DNA of 64,000 nt, from contig NW_020313045.1 of the NCBI RefSeq assembly GCF_003265705.1, positions 2,284,818-2,348,817 on the forward strand. Direction: 5' to 3'. The notes beneath the pieces are model-generated. The model did not search any database and was not told where the DNA came from. It saw nothing but the letters and a program-made list of their open reading frames with translations. Numbering within the stretch: the stretch's first letter is position 1; every line of letters starts with the position of its first letter. Below, in pieces: positions 25,423 to 37,120 of the stretch. The translations under genes and the position numbers were made by a program. This DNA comes from Callorhinus ursinus (Eukaryota > Chordata > Mammalia > Carnivora > Otariidae).

Positions 25423-26319
25423 TAATTTTCATGACATATCTTATATTTGCCAGGAGATTCTTTTTGATGACCCTGAATTTTCAAAATGTTTCAATATTAA
25501 CTTCTGGTTCTAATTTAAATCTCATTTGGAATGCTGAATGCTCTATGAAGTTATGATTTTAACACAAGAAATACAAATAATAAGAACTGGCTAATTTGGT
25601 CACTATCTCAAAAAAAAAAAATCTGAGAGAAAATCCTCCATCCTAAATGCCCACTCTAATTATTTATCAAGTAATTAGACTAGTGCCTGACACTAGTGTT
25701 TCTTTAAAGAGAAATACAAGTAACTGTGGAAAAGAGCTGAACGTTAAATAATTGAATATTAATTCATTCTGGCAAACAAGTAAGTTCCCTTTCCATTTGG
25801 ACAGGTACATGTAAAACAGCAGATATCACACAAGAATTTGGAACAGCTGTTGGCAGATTTTCAAATATGTCAGAATTTTTTGTTGTTGAATCCCATTAAA
25901 GTTTTGCCAAGGAGTATAGAGTCATGCAATTGTATTAATAGTTGTCTGGTCACCTAATATATCTCTTGAGATCTACAGAAGGTTTCGTGATCTAAATGAT
26001 GATTTTAATAAGCAGCTGGAAAGGTATTTTAGATATAAACCACCAACATGCCAGGCGTTTATCAATGGCCAAAAACATGTGGAATGCTAGGTTTTCTGAA
26101 AAATAAGCTTGACTTTCCACCTACTTTAAACCATTATGTAAGAATTCTACTGCTTCTCCTCTCATATCAAGGGATGGTTCTGAAAGAATTTCATCATACA
26201 GAGAGGACAGACATGCTGCTAAATGAGTAAGATACCAGTTGTGCAGGAGGCTCACCTATATGAAACCAGTGGAACTCAACCCTCAGTAGGGTGAAATTAA
26301 ATTTAAAATCTTCAAGTGA

Positions 26320-26512
26320 GGGCGCCTGGGTGGCTCAGTTGGTTAAGTGACTGCCTTCGGCTCAGGTCATAATCCCAGGGTCCTGGGATCGAGTCCCACA
26401 TCGGGCTCCTGGCTCAGCAGGGAGTCTGCTTCTCCCTCTGACCCTCTCCCCACCTCATGCTGTTTCTCTCTCCCAAATAAATAAATAAATAAAATCTTTA
26501 AAAAAAATCAAC
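26320..26512 (+). mobile_element. Can-SINE, perfect 18-bp duplication
   Basis: Head GGGCGCCTGGGTGGCTCAGT with an (AAAT)n tail. Exact target duplication TTTAAAATCTTCAAGTGA at 26302-26319 and 26513-26530, so probably recent. Confidence 0.95.
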
Positions 26513-26916
26513 TTTAAAATCTTCAAGTGACTTGGGAAATGTACTTCACTTAAAAAGTGTTGCGATGTCAAGGGACTCTATTTCTAATCCGGCTGTTAAC
26601 AGATTTTGCTGGTAACACTTTGTATTTTGCACTCTATAGAAGAGTATACATTATCAGTCATAACATTTTCTATATAATTTTCATTGTAACATGCTTAAGA
26701 CTTGGTAGCCATCACAAGACAAATGGGCTGGACACATCTGGCCCAACCGGCCAACCACCTGCTGCGCTGAGCTGTCTCCCAAAGGAGGCTCTCTTCTGAG
26801 GTCACTGCATTGGCCCTGCTACAGCTATCACAACTGAGTCTTGGGATAACATGTGGTTTGCTACAAAGTGACCCTGAGATGTTTGTTCATTCACTCACTC
26901 ACTCCCTCAACAGTTC

Positions 26917-27060
26917 TTTTTTTTTTTTTTTTTTTTTTTAAGTAGGCTCCATACCCAGCCTGAAGCCCAACGTGGGGCCTGAACTCATGACCCTGAGATC
27001 TAGACCCAAGCTGAAATCAAGGGTCGGACACTTAACTGACTGAGCCACCCAGGTGGCCCA
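26917..27060 (-). mobile_element. Short Can-SINE without CT body, sense to FTO
   Basis: A 23-base T run then a tRNA-like body ending CTGAGCCACCCAGGTGGCCC. It lacks the pyrimidine-rich section of other copies and matches the older, shorter Can-SINE type. Confidence 0.85.
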
Positions 27061-27289
27061 ATTTAGTGGTTCATTTTGTATTTAAAAATTTACGGAATAT
27101 CTGCTCTCTATCAGATACAGTATAAAGTGTTATAAATACAATGATATAAACAAGGTAGCTCCTGTTTCACAGCATCTCATAGTTTAAGAGTATAGATAAA
27201 AATAAAAACCAGTAGCTAAAGAAAGACTTATCGCAAGGGAAGTATGAAAACACTCTGTGGGACCAGGGAATAAAGAAGCAGGAAGGGAA

Positions 27290-27857
27290 TCTGGAAATTC
27301 TCACTTACTGAACACACATTTATTGAGCACATACTATTTGCAAAGCCTGAGGTGCTGGGAACAGGAAGAGAATGAAACTGTGATCTGCTCTCCAGGAGCT
27401 CATATTTATAATTAGATGGTATATAAATATATAGGATATGTGGTTCATAATATACATGGTATTTTATGAATTTATTATTGACTTACTTATTTAATAAAAT
27501 ATATAGTCTTTAGATTGTGATGAGTGCTATGGAATAAAGAAATCCAAGGTAAGGAGGATGAGAATGCTAGCAGTGAATGTTCCTGTCTCACACAGGCTGG
27601 TCAGAGGGCCTTTGATAAGGTGACATCTGAGCAGAGGAATGCAAGAAATGAGGATACAAGCCCCACGGGTACCTGGGGGGGAGGAAAGTGCCAGGCTAAG
27701 GGAACATTAAGCGCAAAGGCCTTGGGGGCAGCAGTGTGCTTGGCTGATGCTCAGAAGAGCAAGAATGCCAGAGTGGCAAGAGGAGGGGCAGCAGAAGCAG
27801 GGAGCGAGCTGGGAGAGGCGGTCAGGAACCAGCTCTTCCTGTGCTTTGTGGGTAAAT
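27290..27857 (-). mobile_element. L2/L3 remnant
   Basis: ACACATTTATTGAGCACATAC near 27310 and GCAAAGGCCTTGGGGGCAGC near 27715 are reverse-complement L2 landmarks. The remnant continues beyond the young L1 insertion (from 28449). The 129-codon open frame at 27524-27913 is this debris running into L1. Confidence 0.62.
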
Positions 27858-27872
27858 GTACGTCCTGGGCTC

Positions 27873-28433
27873 ATTTGCAACGACGTGGATGGAACTGGAG
27901 GGTGTTATGCTGAGTGAAATAAGTCAATCAGAGAAAGACATGTATCATATGACCTCACTGATATGAGGGATTCTTAATCTCAGGAAACAAACTGAGGGTT
28001 GCTGGAGTGGTGGGGGGTGGGAGGGATGGGGTGGCTGGGTGATAGACATTGGGGAGGGTATGTGCTATGGTGAGCGCTGTGAATTGTGCAAGACTGTTGA
28101 ATCACAGTTCTGTACCTCTGAAACAAATAATGCAATATATGTTAAAAAAAAAAAAGAGGAAGAAGAAGAAGATAGCAAGAGGGGAAGAATGAAGGGGGGG
28201 AATCAGAGGGGGAGACCAACCCTGAGAGATGATGGACTCTGAAAAACAAACTGAGGGTTCTAGAGGGGAGGGGGGTGGGGGATGGGTTAGCCTGGTGATG
28301 GGTATTAAAGAGGGCACATTCTGCGTGGAGCACTGGGTGTTATGCACAAACAATGAATCATGGAACACTACATCCAAAACTAATGATGTAATGTATGGTG
28401 ATTAACATAACAATAAAAAAATAAAAAAATAAA
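27873..28433 (+). mobile_element. Young 5'-truncated L1 tail
   Basis: 561 bases covering the last ORF2 codons and the full two-module 3' UTR, closely matching the full-length element at 51710-52250. An exact 15-base duplication, GTACGTCCTGGGCTC, flanks it (27858-27872 and 28434-28448). It inserted into an L2/L3 remnant. Confidence 0.92.
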
Positions 28434-28619
28434 GTACGTCCTGGGCTCTTACTCTGAACACGATGGGAAGCTGAGCAAGAAAGTGTAACGTGCTGACTGA
28501 GGTTTCAGAAAGAGCACAGCGTATGCGCCAGAGGTGGTGGGAGGGAGCTGGATTTGTAATACATTCTGAAAGCCAAACATGTGGCACTTCCCGGGATTTT
28601 CACAGAAGTGGTCCTTTCA

Positions 28620-28805
28620 GGATGCCTGGGTGGCTCAGTCAGTTAAGCGTCTGCCTTTGGCTCAGGTCATGATCCCAGGGTCCTGGGATCGAGTCCCAAA
28701 TCAGGCTCACGGAGAGCCTGTTTCTCCCTCTCCCCCTGCTCTTCTCTCTCTGTCAAGTAAATAAATAAAATCTTAAAAAAAAAAAAAAAAAAAAGAAGAA
28801 GAAGA
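28620..28805 (+). mobile_element. Can-SINE
   Basis: Head GGATGCCTGGGTGGCTCAGT, shortened body, A run then (GAA)n. Imperfect target duplication around GGTCCTTTCAG (28610-28620) and GGTCCTATTTCAG (28806-28818). Confidence 0.9.
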
Positions 28806-29439
28806 GGTCCTATTTCAGCAAGGTCTTCAAGGGTGAGTAGATGCTCGCCAGACAGAAAAGCACTCAACACCCCGGGGAATAACAGGCACAAAGGCAGGGA
28901 AGGACGAAAGGTCACAGCGGAGCCAGGGTGTAGCAAGAGACTCTGCATGATGGCGTCTATGGCTGGACTCCATGTTAGGCAACGGGTAGTGATGCGACAG
29001 AGAGGTAATCTGGGGTCATACGGTCAGTGGCCTTAGCGGACATGTTGAGGAGGGTGAACTCTACCTTACAGGCAAGAGAGACTGAACAAAATTTAGAAAG
29101 CAAGGAGTGACAAGTCAGACATATTGAGAGGAACACAATATTGATGGTACTGAAGAGGGCACAAGGACCACCAGGTAGGAGAACAGGAAAACTGTGCCGG
29201 TCTGAGACGATAAGTGAGGGCCTGAATGAAAAGAAGAAACACGCTGAGGGGTTATGAAGAGGCAGACCTGCCAGGGCCCAGCGCCTGAACAAGGGACTGA
29301 AGCCACGGGTAGAAGGGGAGGACAGCACGATTTTGGATTTGGTGGACAGCACCAGGAGGGCGGCCGCTAGAGAAGAGAATGAACAGCAGGTTCCCTGTAA
29401 AACAGATCCTTACCAAAATGTGACTCAGAGCTTGCCACA

Positions 29440-30000
29440 CTTGCACTCCAGACCCTCTCACGGCTTCTCGTGTCATTCAGAGCCACCGCCGACACGCCTG
29501 GCACAGCCAGCAAGTTCCCATGTCATCGGGCCATGGCTTTCTAATCTCATCCCTTCTGTTCTCAACTCTCTCACTTCGCACCAGGTGTACTGGCCTCACG
29601 TGCTTCTCCTCAGATACACCTCAGGGGCCCTGCTCTTCCCTATGTCCAGAACATTCTTCCTACGAGTATCTACATAGCTTGTTCCCACACCTCCATAAGG
29701 GGTTGGTTCAAACGTCACCATGAGAAGGTCTTCCACAGCCACCCTAAGTTGCAATCCCCCACCCTATGGTGCCCTCTGACCGACTTCATCTCCATACCTG
29801 TTTGCCCTTCCAACATTCATTTTCTGGCTTTCTTTTTATTTCTGCTCCCTCCCCCCGTCCCACCTCATAAGAAAATAAACTCAAAGAAGGAGGAATCTTC
29901 TCTTGGTTTTCACTACGTCACCTCTAATGCCTAGAACATTACCTGCACAGGGCGGGGGAGCTAAGCATCCGTGTTCAATGAAGTCAGTAATGAATGAATA
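29440..30000 (+). mobile_element. L2 remnant
   Basis: CT-rich L2 3' text: TGCTCTTCCCTATGTCCAGAA, GGTTCAAACGTCACCATGAG, CACCTCTAATGCCTAGAACA and a GAATGAATA end. Confidence 0.65.
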
Positions 30001-30179
30001 TGGATTGTGTTGGGTTAGATGCCTCTGCAAGACTTCCAGGCACAGCCCCCCAGCAGGTAGTTGGAATTGGAACCCTGGAGGTCACAGGGGAGGGCAGGGA
30101 TCGAGAGAGGTGTAGGATCATGGGGATGAAAGCAGAGCAATCCCAGAAGCACCAAGAGATACAGTAGGATGATGCTCAG

Positions 30180-30375
30180 AGTCAGATCCAGGAGTCAGAC
30201 CGCCTGGGCTCAAACCCGGGTCTTGACACTTCTCGCTTCCTAAAAGCCTTGAACAAAATTTTAAACCCCTCTGTGCCTCAGTTTTCTCATCTCTAAAATG
30301 GGATTTTAAAAAACCTCCTGCCTCAGAGGGCTGTGGTAAGATGTAAATGAGCAAATACATGTAAAGCAAGGAGAT
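30180..30375 (+). mobile_element. MIR
   Basis: GGGCTCAAACCCGGGTCTTG and GTTTTCTCATCTCTAAAATG. Confidence 0.78.
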
Positions 30376-31679
30376 GAGCAAGCAGAGTGGAAAGTACACG
30401 GTAATGGAAAGCAAGGGGGTGCACTGAGGAGAGAGGTATTTTCTCTGGACACGAGAGGTAGCACTCAGAGATTTGGAAGCCAGGGTTGGTTCTGGACTAG
30501 GTAGTTCCTCATTTCCTTGTGCTCTCTGGTGAACCTACAGAAAGAAGTTCTCTCCACTTTTCTACTTCAGATTAGTTGTTGTCGTTTTATTTCTTTTCTC
30601 TATGGTCTTATCAGATGAAACCAAAAAACATCTCTGAAGGTGTTTTGAACTTGAGTACAGTATTCTGGGAGGCGCACAACAGAGCAAAAAGAGCAGGGGC
30701 CTTGGGAGTCAGATAAATGCGGGCTTGGACCACCTCTGCTCCTCAGATACGGAGCTTAGTGTGGATCTAAAGAGAAATTTCTAGAAGAGGAAGATAATAC
30801 CTACCTCGAACACTGCAAGCTTGAAGAAGAGCAGTCAGTGAATGCACATTTGTGGCATAAATGCACGAAGGAGTTGTGAGGACTGAACGGCACCCACTGT
30901 AAGGGTAAACACACATACCCAACAGGGAAGCTGCAAAAAGTCTTGCTTTTGTGACTAGCAGCTGGACTGGCATTCCTGGGGCCAGGGCCTGTTGAAAAGG
31001 ACCCCACGTTGGGTCTGAACTTTCTATTTATTCATGTCATTAAAAAAGTATTTTCCCTTCGTCTTTTAAGAGAATAGATTTCCTTTACTTAAGGGTATGT
31101 TGAAGCACTAACCCTTATGATAAGGTGCACTTAAGGTGATTAGATATTGGTATCAGACTTGTTGTAGGTCTTGGAAAGATAAAAGAGCAGCCTTGATAGT
31201 TGTTGTTTGCCTTTGAGTTTCCTTTTATCCCCAGGTGTAGGGCTGGCTCTGAGTACAGCGGCTGATAACCTCTGTGTTTAATTCTTCATGTTCTACTACT
31301 ACTTGCACCATACCAAAGCCGAAAGGCTCAGAAGCTGCTTTAGAACAGTGTGTGTAATCATGTACCAGATGGCTTCTATCTATAAAAACAGTAATAAGGA
31401 TTTAAGAACTGATCGTATTTTGTGGGTTTGTTTTAAGGGTCCTTTGGATAATTTTTTTTTTCTGATTACCAAAGAATATATGTTCACTTAAGACAATTTG
31501 GAAAACTAGAAAACCCTACCATGCTGGCATATGATATTTCTGTATATACCCTGCACACCTTTCACGATGCCACCTCCCTGGGGAGAAGTGTATGTGTATG
31601 AAAACAAAATTAAAAGCATACTAAACATTATTATATAACTTGCTTTTAAAATTAACTAATGCATGCATTAAGTCAGTCA

Positions 31680-32260
31680 TCCATCCAAGCAAATTAATTA
31701 AATACCTACTAGGTGCCAGGCGCTATACAAAGTACAGAGGATGGGGGAGACAAGCATAAAAATGAAATCACGGAGATAATAAAGGTACATATAAAGTACT
31801 ACGGGTGCACACAAGAGGGAGCAGAGACAAGCCTCTGCACTGCGGAGGTGTCAGGGAGCATCCTACAAGAGATGACACATGGGCTAACAGGTAACAGGAG
31901 TTCACCAAGGAACGGGAAGAGGCATGGCAGCAGAGGATGCAGCAAGAAGGCCCAAAACATGAGATTGTCTGGCTAGTCTGAGGTCCTACCGAAGTCCAGT
32001 GTAGGTAACAAGATGAAAGAGTTGGAGAGATAAGACTAGGAAGGCAAGAGCCAGGCAATGAGCAGCCACTGCCGGGTTTGAAGCAGGGGGTTGACATGCT
32101 CAGATTTATGTCTTGGTTAGAAAATGTGCTATAGCTCTAAGGATTAAGAAAGAGGGGCAAAGAGAAGAAACTAGAGCAATCCATAAAAGGACTGACCTGG
32201 TGAAAGACAGTGAAGATCTAGTGAGAACAGAGATGACAGATAACATCCTGGAACTGAGTG
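31680..32260 (-). mobile_element. L2/L3 remnant
   Basis: AATACCTACTAGGTGCCAGGC near 31700 and GGTTTGAAGCAGGGGGTTGAC near 32077 are reverse-complement CR1-clade text. Confidence 0.6.
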
Positions 32261-32449
32261 AACTGGAAGTCAAGGGGCCTGGATGCTAGATGGGTAAACA
32301 TCTTTCCTGCCCCCCTTCAGCAGTTACTGAGAATCAGCCATATACATTTGCATGCGAGGTCCCAGAGAAACAAAGATGAGGGGGCCCAATTTTTATCCCC
32401 AAGAGCCTACATTCTGGTAGGAAAGAAGAGATGAACACGTATTATTAGT

Positions 32450-33205
32450 GCCTGCTCAAAATGCCTTCCCCTCCTTCTTTGGGAACAGGACTCCAATTTT
32501 CCTGTGGGGAAACCATCCATCTCCAGCTCACAGTCCATGCAGTTGGAGTGGAAATGGTCATATTTGAACCCAACTCCACGAGTGGGTGCATGAACGAGGC
32601 TGGGCAAACGGGAGCATCTCACGCCCCTGAACACAATGACTGGTTCAGGAATAGGCACAGGACTCAAACCAGGCCAACAAGATCACTCCCAGGGAAATCA
32701 GATGGAACCAGAAAAAAAGAAATGGCTACCTTCTTCTAAAATCCCATGTGCTTAAGACCACATACTCCTTGGGCTGTCAGACTCCTCCTATGTACGTTAG
32801 CAGGTCAGAGCCTAACCAGCATGAAGTCACACAGAGGAGAGGCAACACGACACAGAGAAAAACAGGGATCAGATGACACCTTTTGAGAAGTTAGATTCAG
32901 CCATGTACTCCTAGACATCTAAGTTAAGAAAGTCAATAAATTCCTCTTTTGGGCGCCTGGGTGGCTCAGTCGTTAAGCGTCTGCCTTCGGCTCAGGTCAT
33001 GATCCCAGGGTCCTGGGATCGAGCCCCACACCAGGCTCCCTGCTCGGCGGGAAGCCTGCTCTCCCTCTCCCACTCCCCCTGCTTGTGTTCCCTCTTGCTG
33101 TCTCTGTCTCTGCCAAATAAATAAAAAATCTTAAAATAAATTCCTCTTTTGCTATAATGAGTCTGTTGGGGTTTTTATCACTTATAATTGAAAGAGTACT
33201 GACTA
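32450..33205 (+). repeat. Old interspersed repeat split by a SINE, family not assigned
   Basis: Landmarks GAACACAATGACTGGTTCAGG, CAATAAATTCCTCTTTT and AATTGAAAGAGTACTGACTA fit a known mammalian repeat with an ACTGATTGGTTCAGG-type middle. A SINE (32951-33134) interrupts it. The family name is not certain. Confidence 0.5.
32951..33134 (+). mobile_element. Can-SINE, perfect 16-bp duplication
   Basis: Head GGGCGCCTGGGTGGCTCAGT. Exact target duplication AATAAATTCCTCTTTT at 32935-32950 and 33135-33150. It is inserted in an older interspersed repeat. Confidence 0.95.
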
Positions 33206-33239
33206 CTTCAGGGAAAGAGACATGGAATCCCATAACTGC

Positions 33240-33560
33240 AATACAATGTGATAGGCATGATAGAGATATTTATAAGGTACAAGTAGCACAGAACAGAGTA
33301 TGGTCAAGTCACTTTCAGGTAAAGTAAATCAAGGAAACTTTCACAAAGAAGGTGATGTTTAACTGAAGTCTTGAAGAATTAGCCATCTGGCAACAAGGTA
33401 AGAGGCAAAAGGATATTCTACGCAGAAGAACCAGAAGGAGCAGAGGCAAGGAAGTAGAAGAAAGCATGGAATGTCTGGGGACGAAGAAAGCAGTCCACTG
33501 TGCCAAAGCCCTAGGTTCACAGCAGAAAGCAGATCGTGAAGGAACTGGGATGTTCTGTGG
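33240..33560 (-). mobile_element. L2 remnant next to FTO exon 2
   Basis: GGTGATGTTTAACTGAAGTCTT and CAGAGGCAAGGAAGTAG match the reverse complement of L2. It ends roughly 125 bases from the exon 2 donor. Confidence 0.58.
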
Positions 33561-33653
33561 GTGATGAGGAGTCACTGGATGACCAAGTCAGACCATTTCA
33601 CTTCTCATTTAACCTCTCCAGACCACAGCTGCTTCTTAGATCAGAACAAATCA

Positions 33654-33809
<156 letters not shown>

Positions 33810-34294
33810 TCAGAATATAAGACAATCCCTTATTTTTCCAGTAAGACAATCCCAAGCAAAACTTAGCCAACCTGAATGTAGAAACTTTTAGAGACAGGAA
33901 TTAGCCAAATGCCCATTATAAAATGTATTAATTTAATTACATACATTTAAATTACACATTGCATAAAGGGTTAATTTAGAAATAATGATTTTATTCACTC
34001 TCATATTCCATGAAACAATTTGATTCACCAATCTTGACATGTTTCTTTAACACCATGGTCTTTTTCATCACTAGACTCGCCTTTTGAGATCCCTATACAG
34101 TTTTCCAGAGCAAACCTTCCTGTCTGTATAATGTGCTTGAGACACAGCAGCTTCTGAATCCTTCTATCACACAAACACTAGAAATAGCAAATCAAACCAC
34201 AGTACCATTTACAGAATGTCAGGATATTTGGAAGATTTATTCATCCTATAAACATTTATTTGATACAGTATCCACTTATGTATTACTTTTTTTT

Positions 34295-34486
34295 TTTTAC
34301 GATTTTATTTATTTATTTGACAGAGAGAAACACAGCAAGAGAGGGAACACAAGCAGGGGGAGTGGGAGAGGGAGAAGCAGGCTTCCCGCCGAGCAGGGAG
34401 CCCGATGCGGGGCTCGATCCCAGGACCCTGGGATCATGACCCGAGCCGAAGGCAGACGTTTAACAACTAAGCCACTCAGGTGCCCC
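34295..34486 (-). mobile_element. Can-SINE, sense to FTO
   Basis: Reverse-complement head (AAGCCACTCAGGTGCCCC) at the right, T run and ATTTATTTATTT at the left. Target duplication ATGTATTACTTTTTTTT (34278-34294) against ACGTATTACTTTTTTTT (34487-34503). Confidence 0.93.
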
Positions 34487-34509
34487 ACGTATTACTTTTT
34501 TTTAAAGTG

Positions 34510-36499
34510 ATCATTCATTTCTAGAATAAGTACTAAATCCGTGTTAAGCATCTTCGCTTCTTTTCCAATTTTATAAAGAAACATTTTTAAGCATCCACAG
34601 CCAGCACTGTCTGAGGCTCTGAGGCCATTTCTATGTTTTTGCAAACAGTACCATGCTGTTCAAACAAAGTAACTAAGAGAGGACCCCATATAATAGGGTA
34701 TTTCATAAAGAATCGAATACATATAAGGTGATGTCCTCCTTCTGAAGGATTTTTTTTTTCCAAAGAATACCTAACATATATGGTGTGTGGGTGTGGGTGT
34801 GTGGGGGTGTGCGGGTGTGGGTGTGTGTGTACGTGCGTGCGACAGAGAGAAAGAGACCACATGGCATATAAATGGCATTATATGTGTGTGTATATACACA
34901 CACACTCACATAGGAATTATCTATATACTACAGAAAATTTCTCAAAGGAAAAAAAAACAGAAAAGGCAGAAACAACTGATTTTCAAATAAAACTATAATA
35001 AGATGCATATTCAGGCTGTTATCAGCATCTCTGTAGGAATTACAAAATGGTACGCCTTGCTCTGGGTCACTGCAGCCTTATTCCATGGAGTATGGCTTGA
35101 TGAACACAAACTGGAATTTAGCCCCCACCTGCTCCAATGGACACTGTCTTTATGCAGTCAACAACCTGCTCAACCAGACACAGTGACCCTATCACCCTCC
35201 CCTATGCTTTCTTTCACAGACCCATCAGAGTAGTCCAGAGAAAACACCTTTTGGGCAGAACTTAAATCTTTCTGTATCTTTCTGCAAATTATCCAAGGTA
35301 AATAAAGAAAAAAGGAGTAGAAATATAGCAACCAGTTGATCTTACAGAGGCAAAACACTCTCATACAAAATTCTGGTCTATTTATTTAATGAAAGCTTTC
35401 TGCTTGGACCCAAGGTATTTTCCCATCTACAATGGTAAGACTGGCTTACCAGTTAAACTATGAACAGTTTGCCTTTATGAAGAACCTAGAATACGAACAA
35501 AAACCATTAGTTTAGATAAATCATCGGTTAAGTGGCTTATCTGTTTTCAACATTAGCTACTACTTGGGGAACAGAAAGAACTAATGATATTTCCATGCAT
35601 ATACTTACACATTTATGCACTTCATCACAAATTTAATAAAAATCTATACCGCAATTGTCACTCTGACCTCAGGAAAGCCTGTATTTTCCTATGAATCTTT
35701 TGCCAGGCCTTTTTATAGACAGGATTCTTAAATGCCCCCAGACAAAATTTAACGCATTATTAAAATCCTTGAATAATTCAAATGCACATGAAAACTCAAA
35801 CCTTGAAATGGCTCCACCTTATAAATACCACCTTAAAATAAATACATACATACATACATACCACCTGAAGACCTCTTCAGGCAAATCTATAAAGCTCATC
35901 TGTGTATAACAAGGAGCACAAAGGTCAACACCTCTAAGGAATTAAATACTCTACCTTAATGAGATTAAACAGCAATAGACCTGTTCTATAGATCAACAGG
36001 CATCAGTGGAGGCTGAAATTCTATTTATAATTAAAACTTAAACTACATCATTATAAAAACAACCTACTTCTCAGCTCAGTTGAAGTCCAGTGTATCAGAC
36101 AGGCATAAAACATTGTAACTTGGAAGGCTGTATCAAAAGGGTAAAATTCTACAGGAATGTTCCTACTACAGAGCAAGGAGAATATAAATGGTCTTCTTTC
36201 CACTGGAAATTTTAATTTTGATACTGTGAACATCATTATATCTATATGGCAGGAAAGAATGTGGATCCATATACCTGTAATCTGTTCTGTGTATCAATAT
36301 TCACAGCCTACAATTTTACCAGTTAACTAAGGAGATCAATTATAAACAATATATTTACGAACTTAAAAAGAACTTTTGGTCATCTCTACCTTGGTGAAAT
36401 CAATCAGGAATTAATATTAGATTAAACTGGTAGTTCATGAACTTCACATATTTCTTAAGAATTAAAATTGCTTTATAAAAAGGCAAAGTCACTCTGAGC
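34510..36499. other. Repeat-poor part of intron 1 beside exon 2
   Basis: Microsatellites at 34782-34912 and a (CATA)n run near 35842. No gene or named transposon recognised. Confidence 0.45.
34782..34840. repeat. (GT)n/(GGGTGT)n microsatellite
   Basis: Imperfect GTGTGGGTGTGTGGGG-type repeat, followed by a smaller TG/CA tract at 34885-34912. Confidence 0.9.
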
Positions 36500-37120
36500 T
36501 CGACTACGGAGGAAAAGTCCTCTCATGCTCAAGAGTGCAAATTACTACAATACCAATGGGCAGCAATTGACAATTCCTACTTCTGCGGATTTTTTCTATG
36601 GATATACTTGCACCATGTTCAGAAGAACATATGTACAAGTTTACCCACTGGATCACTATTTGTAGAACAAAAGCTTGGAAACATACTAAACCCACTTAAC
36701 TGTCCACTTTACAAGAACGAGTATTTTGGTATGTAATTTTTTGGTATGTAAATTTTATCTCAACTAAACAAAAAGATTAGAAACAATCCAAGTGTCCATC
36801 CACAGAAAATGGTTAAATAAACCATGGTGCATCCATACAATGAGATACAATGCAACAGTAAACAAGAATGAGGAAGCTTCCCTGTTAGAGAAATAAGGAG
36901 CTCTACAGAATATCTCAGGAAGTAAAAGACAAGAGACAGAATATCTGCTTATATGTGCATAGAGAAACATAAAGGATATGTGACAAACTATTAACGTGGT
37001 TACCTATGAGGCAGAGGTAAGAAATGACTAGAAGGAGACATGGGTGAAACAAGGCTATTCAAAACATTCCAGGTGTACTGTTTTGATTTTTGAACTATGT
37101 AAACATATTGCCTATTCAAC
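36500..37120 (+). mobile_element. Old L1M 3' end
   Basis: Degenerate ORF2 end: AAACAATCCAAGTGTCCATC near 36781, TAAATAAACCATGGTGCATCC near 36815, TTACCTATGAGGCAGAGG near 36999. No open frame. Confidence 0.6.

Noticed and set aside
27524..27913. 129-codon open frame
   Set aside because: It is read through an L2/L3 remnant into the end of a young L1, so it is not a host gene.
34133..34510. 125-codon open frame
   Set aside because: Runs through an antisense Can-SINE and its T run; no independent coding signal.
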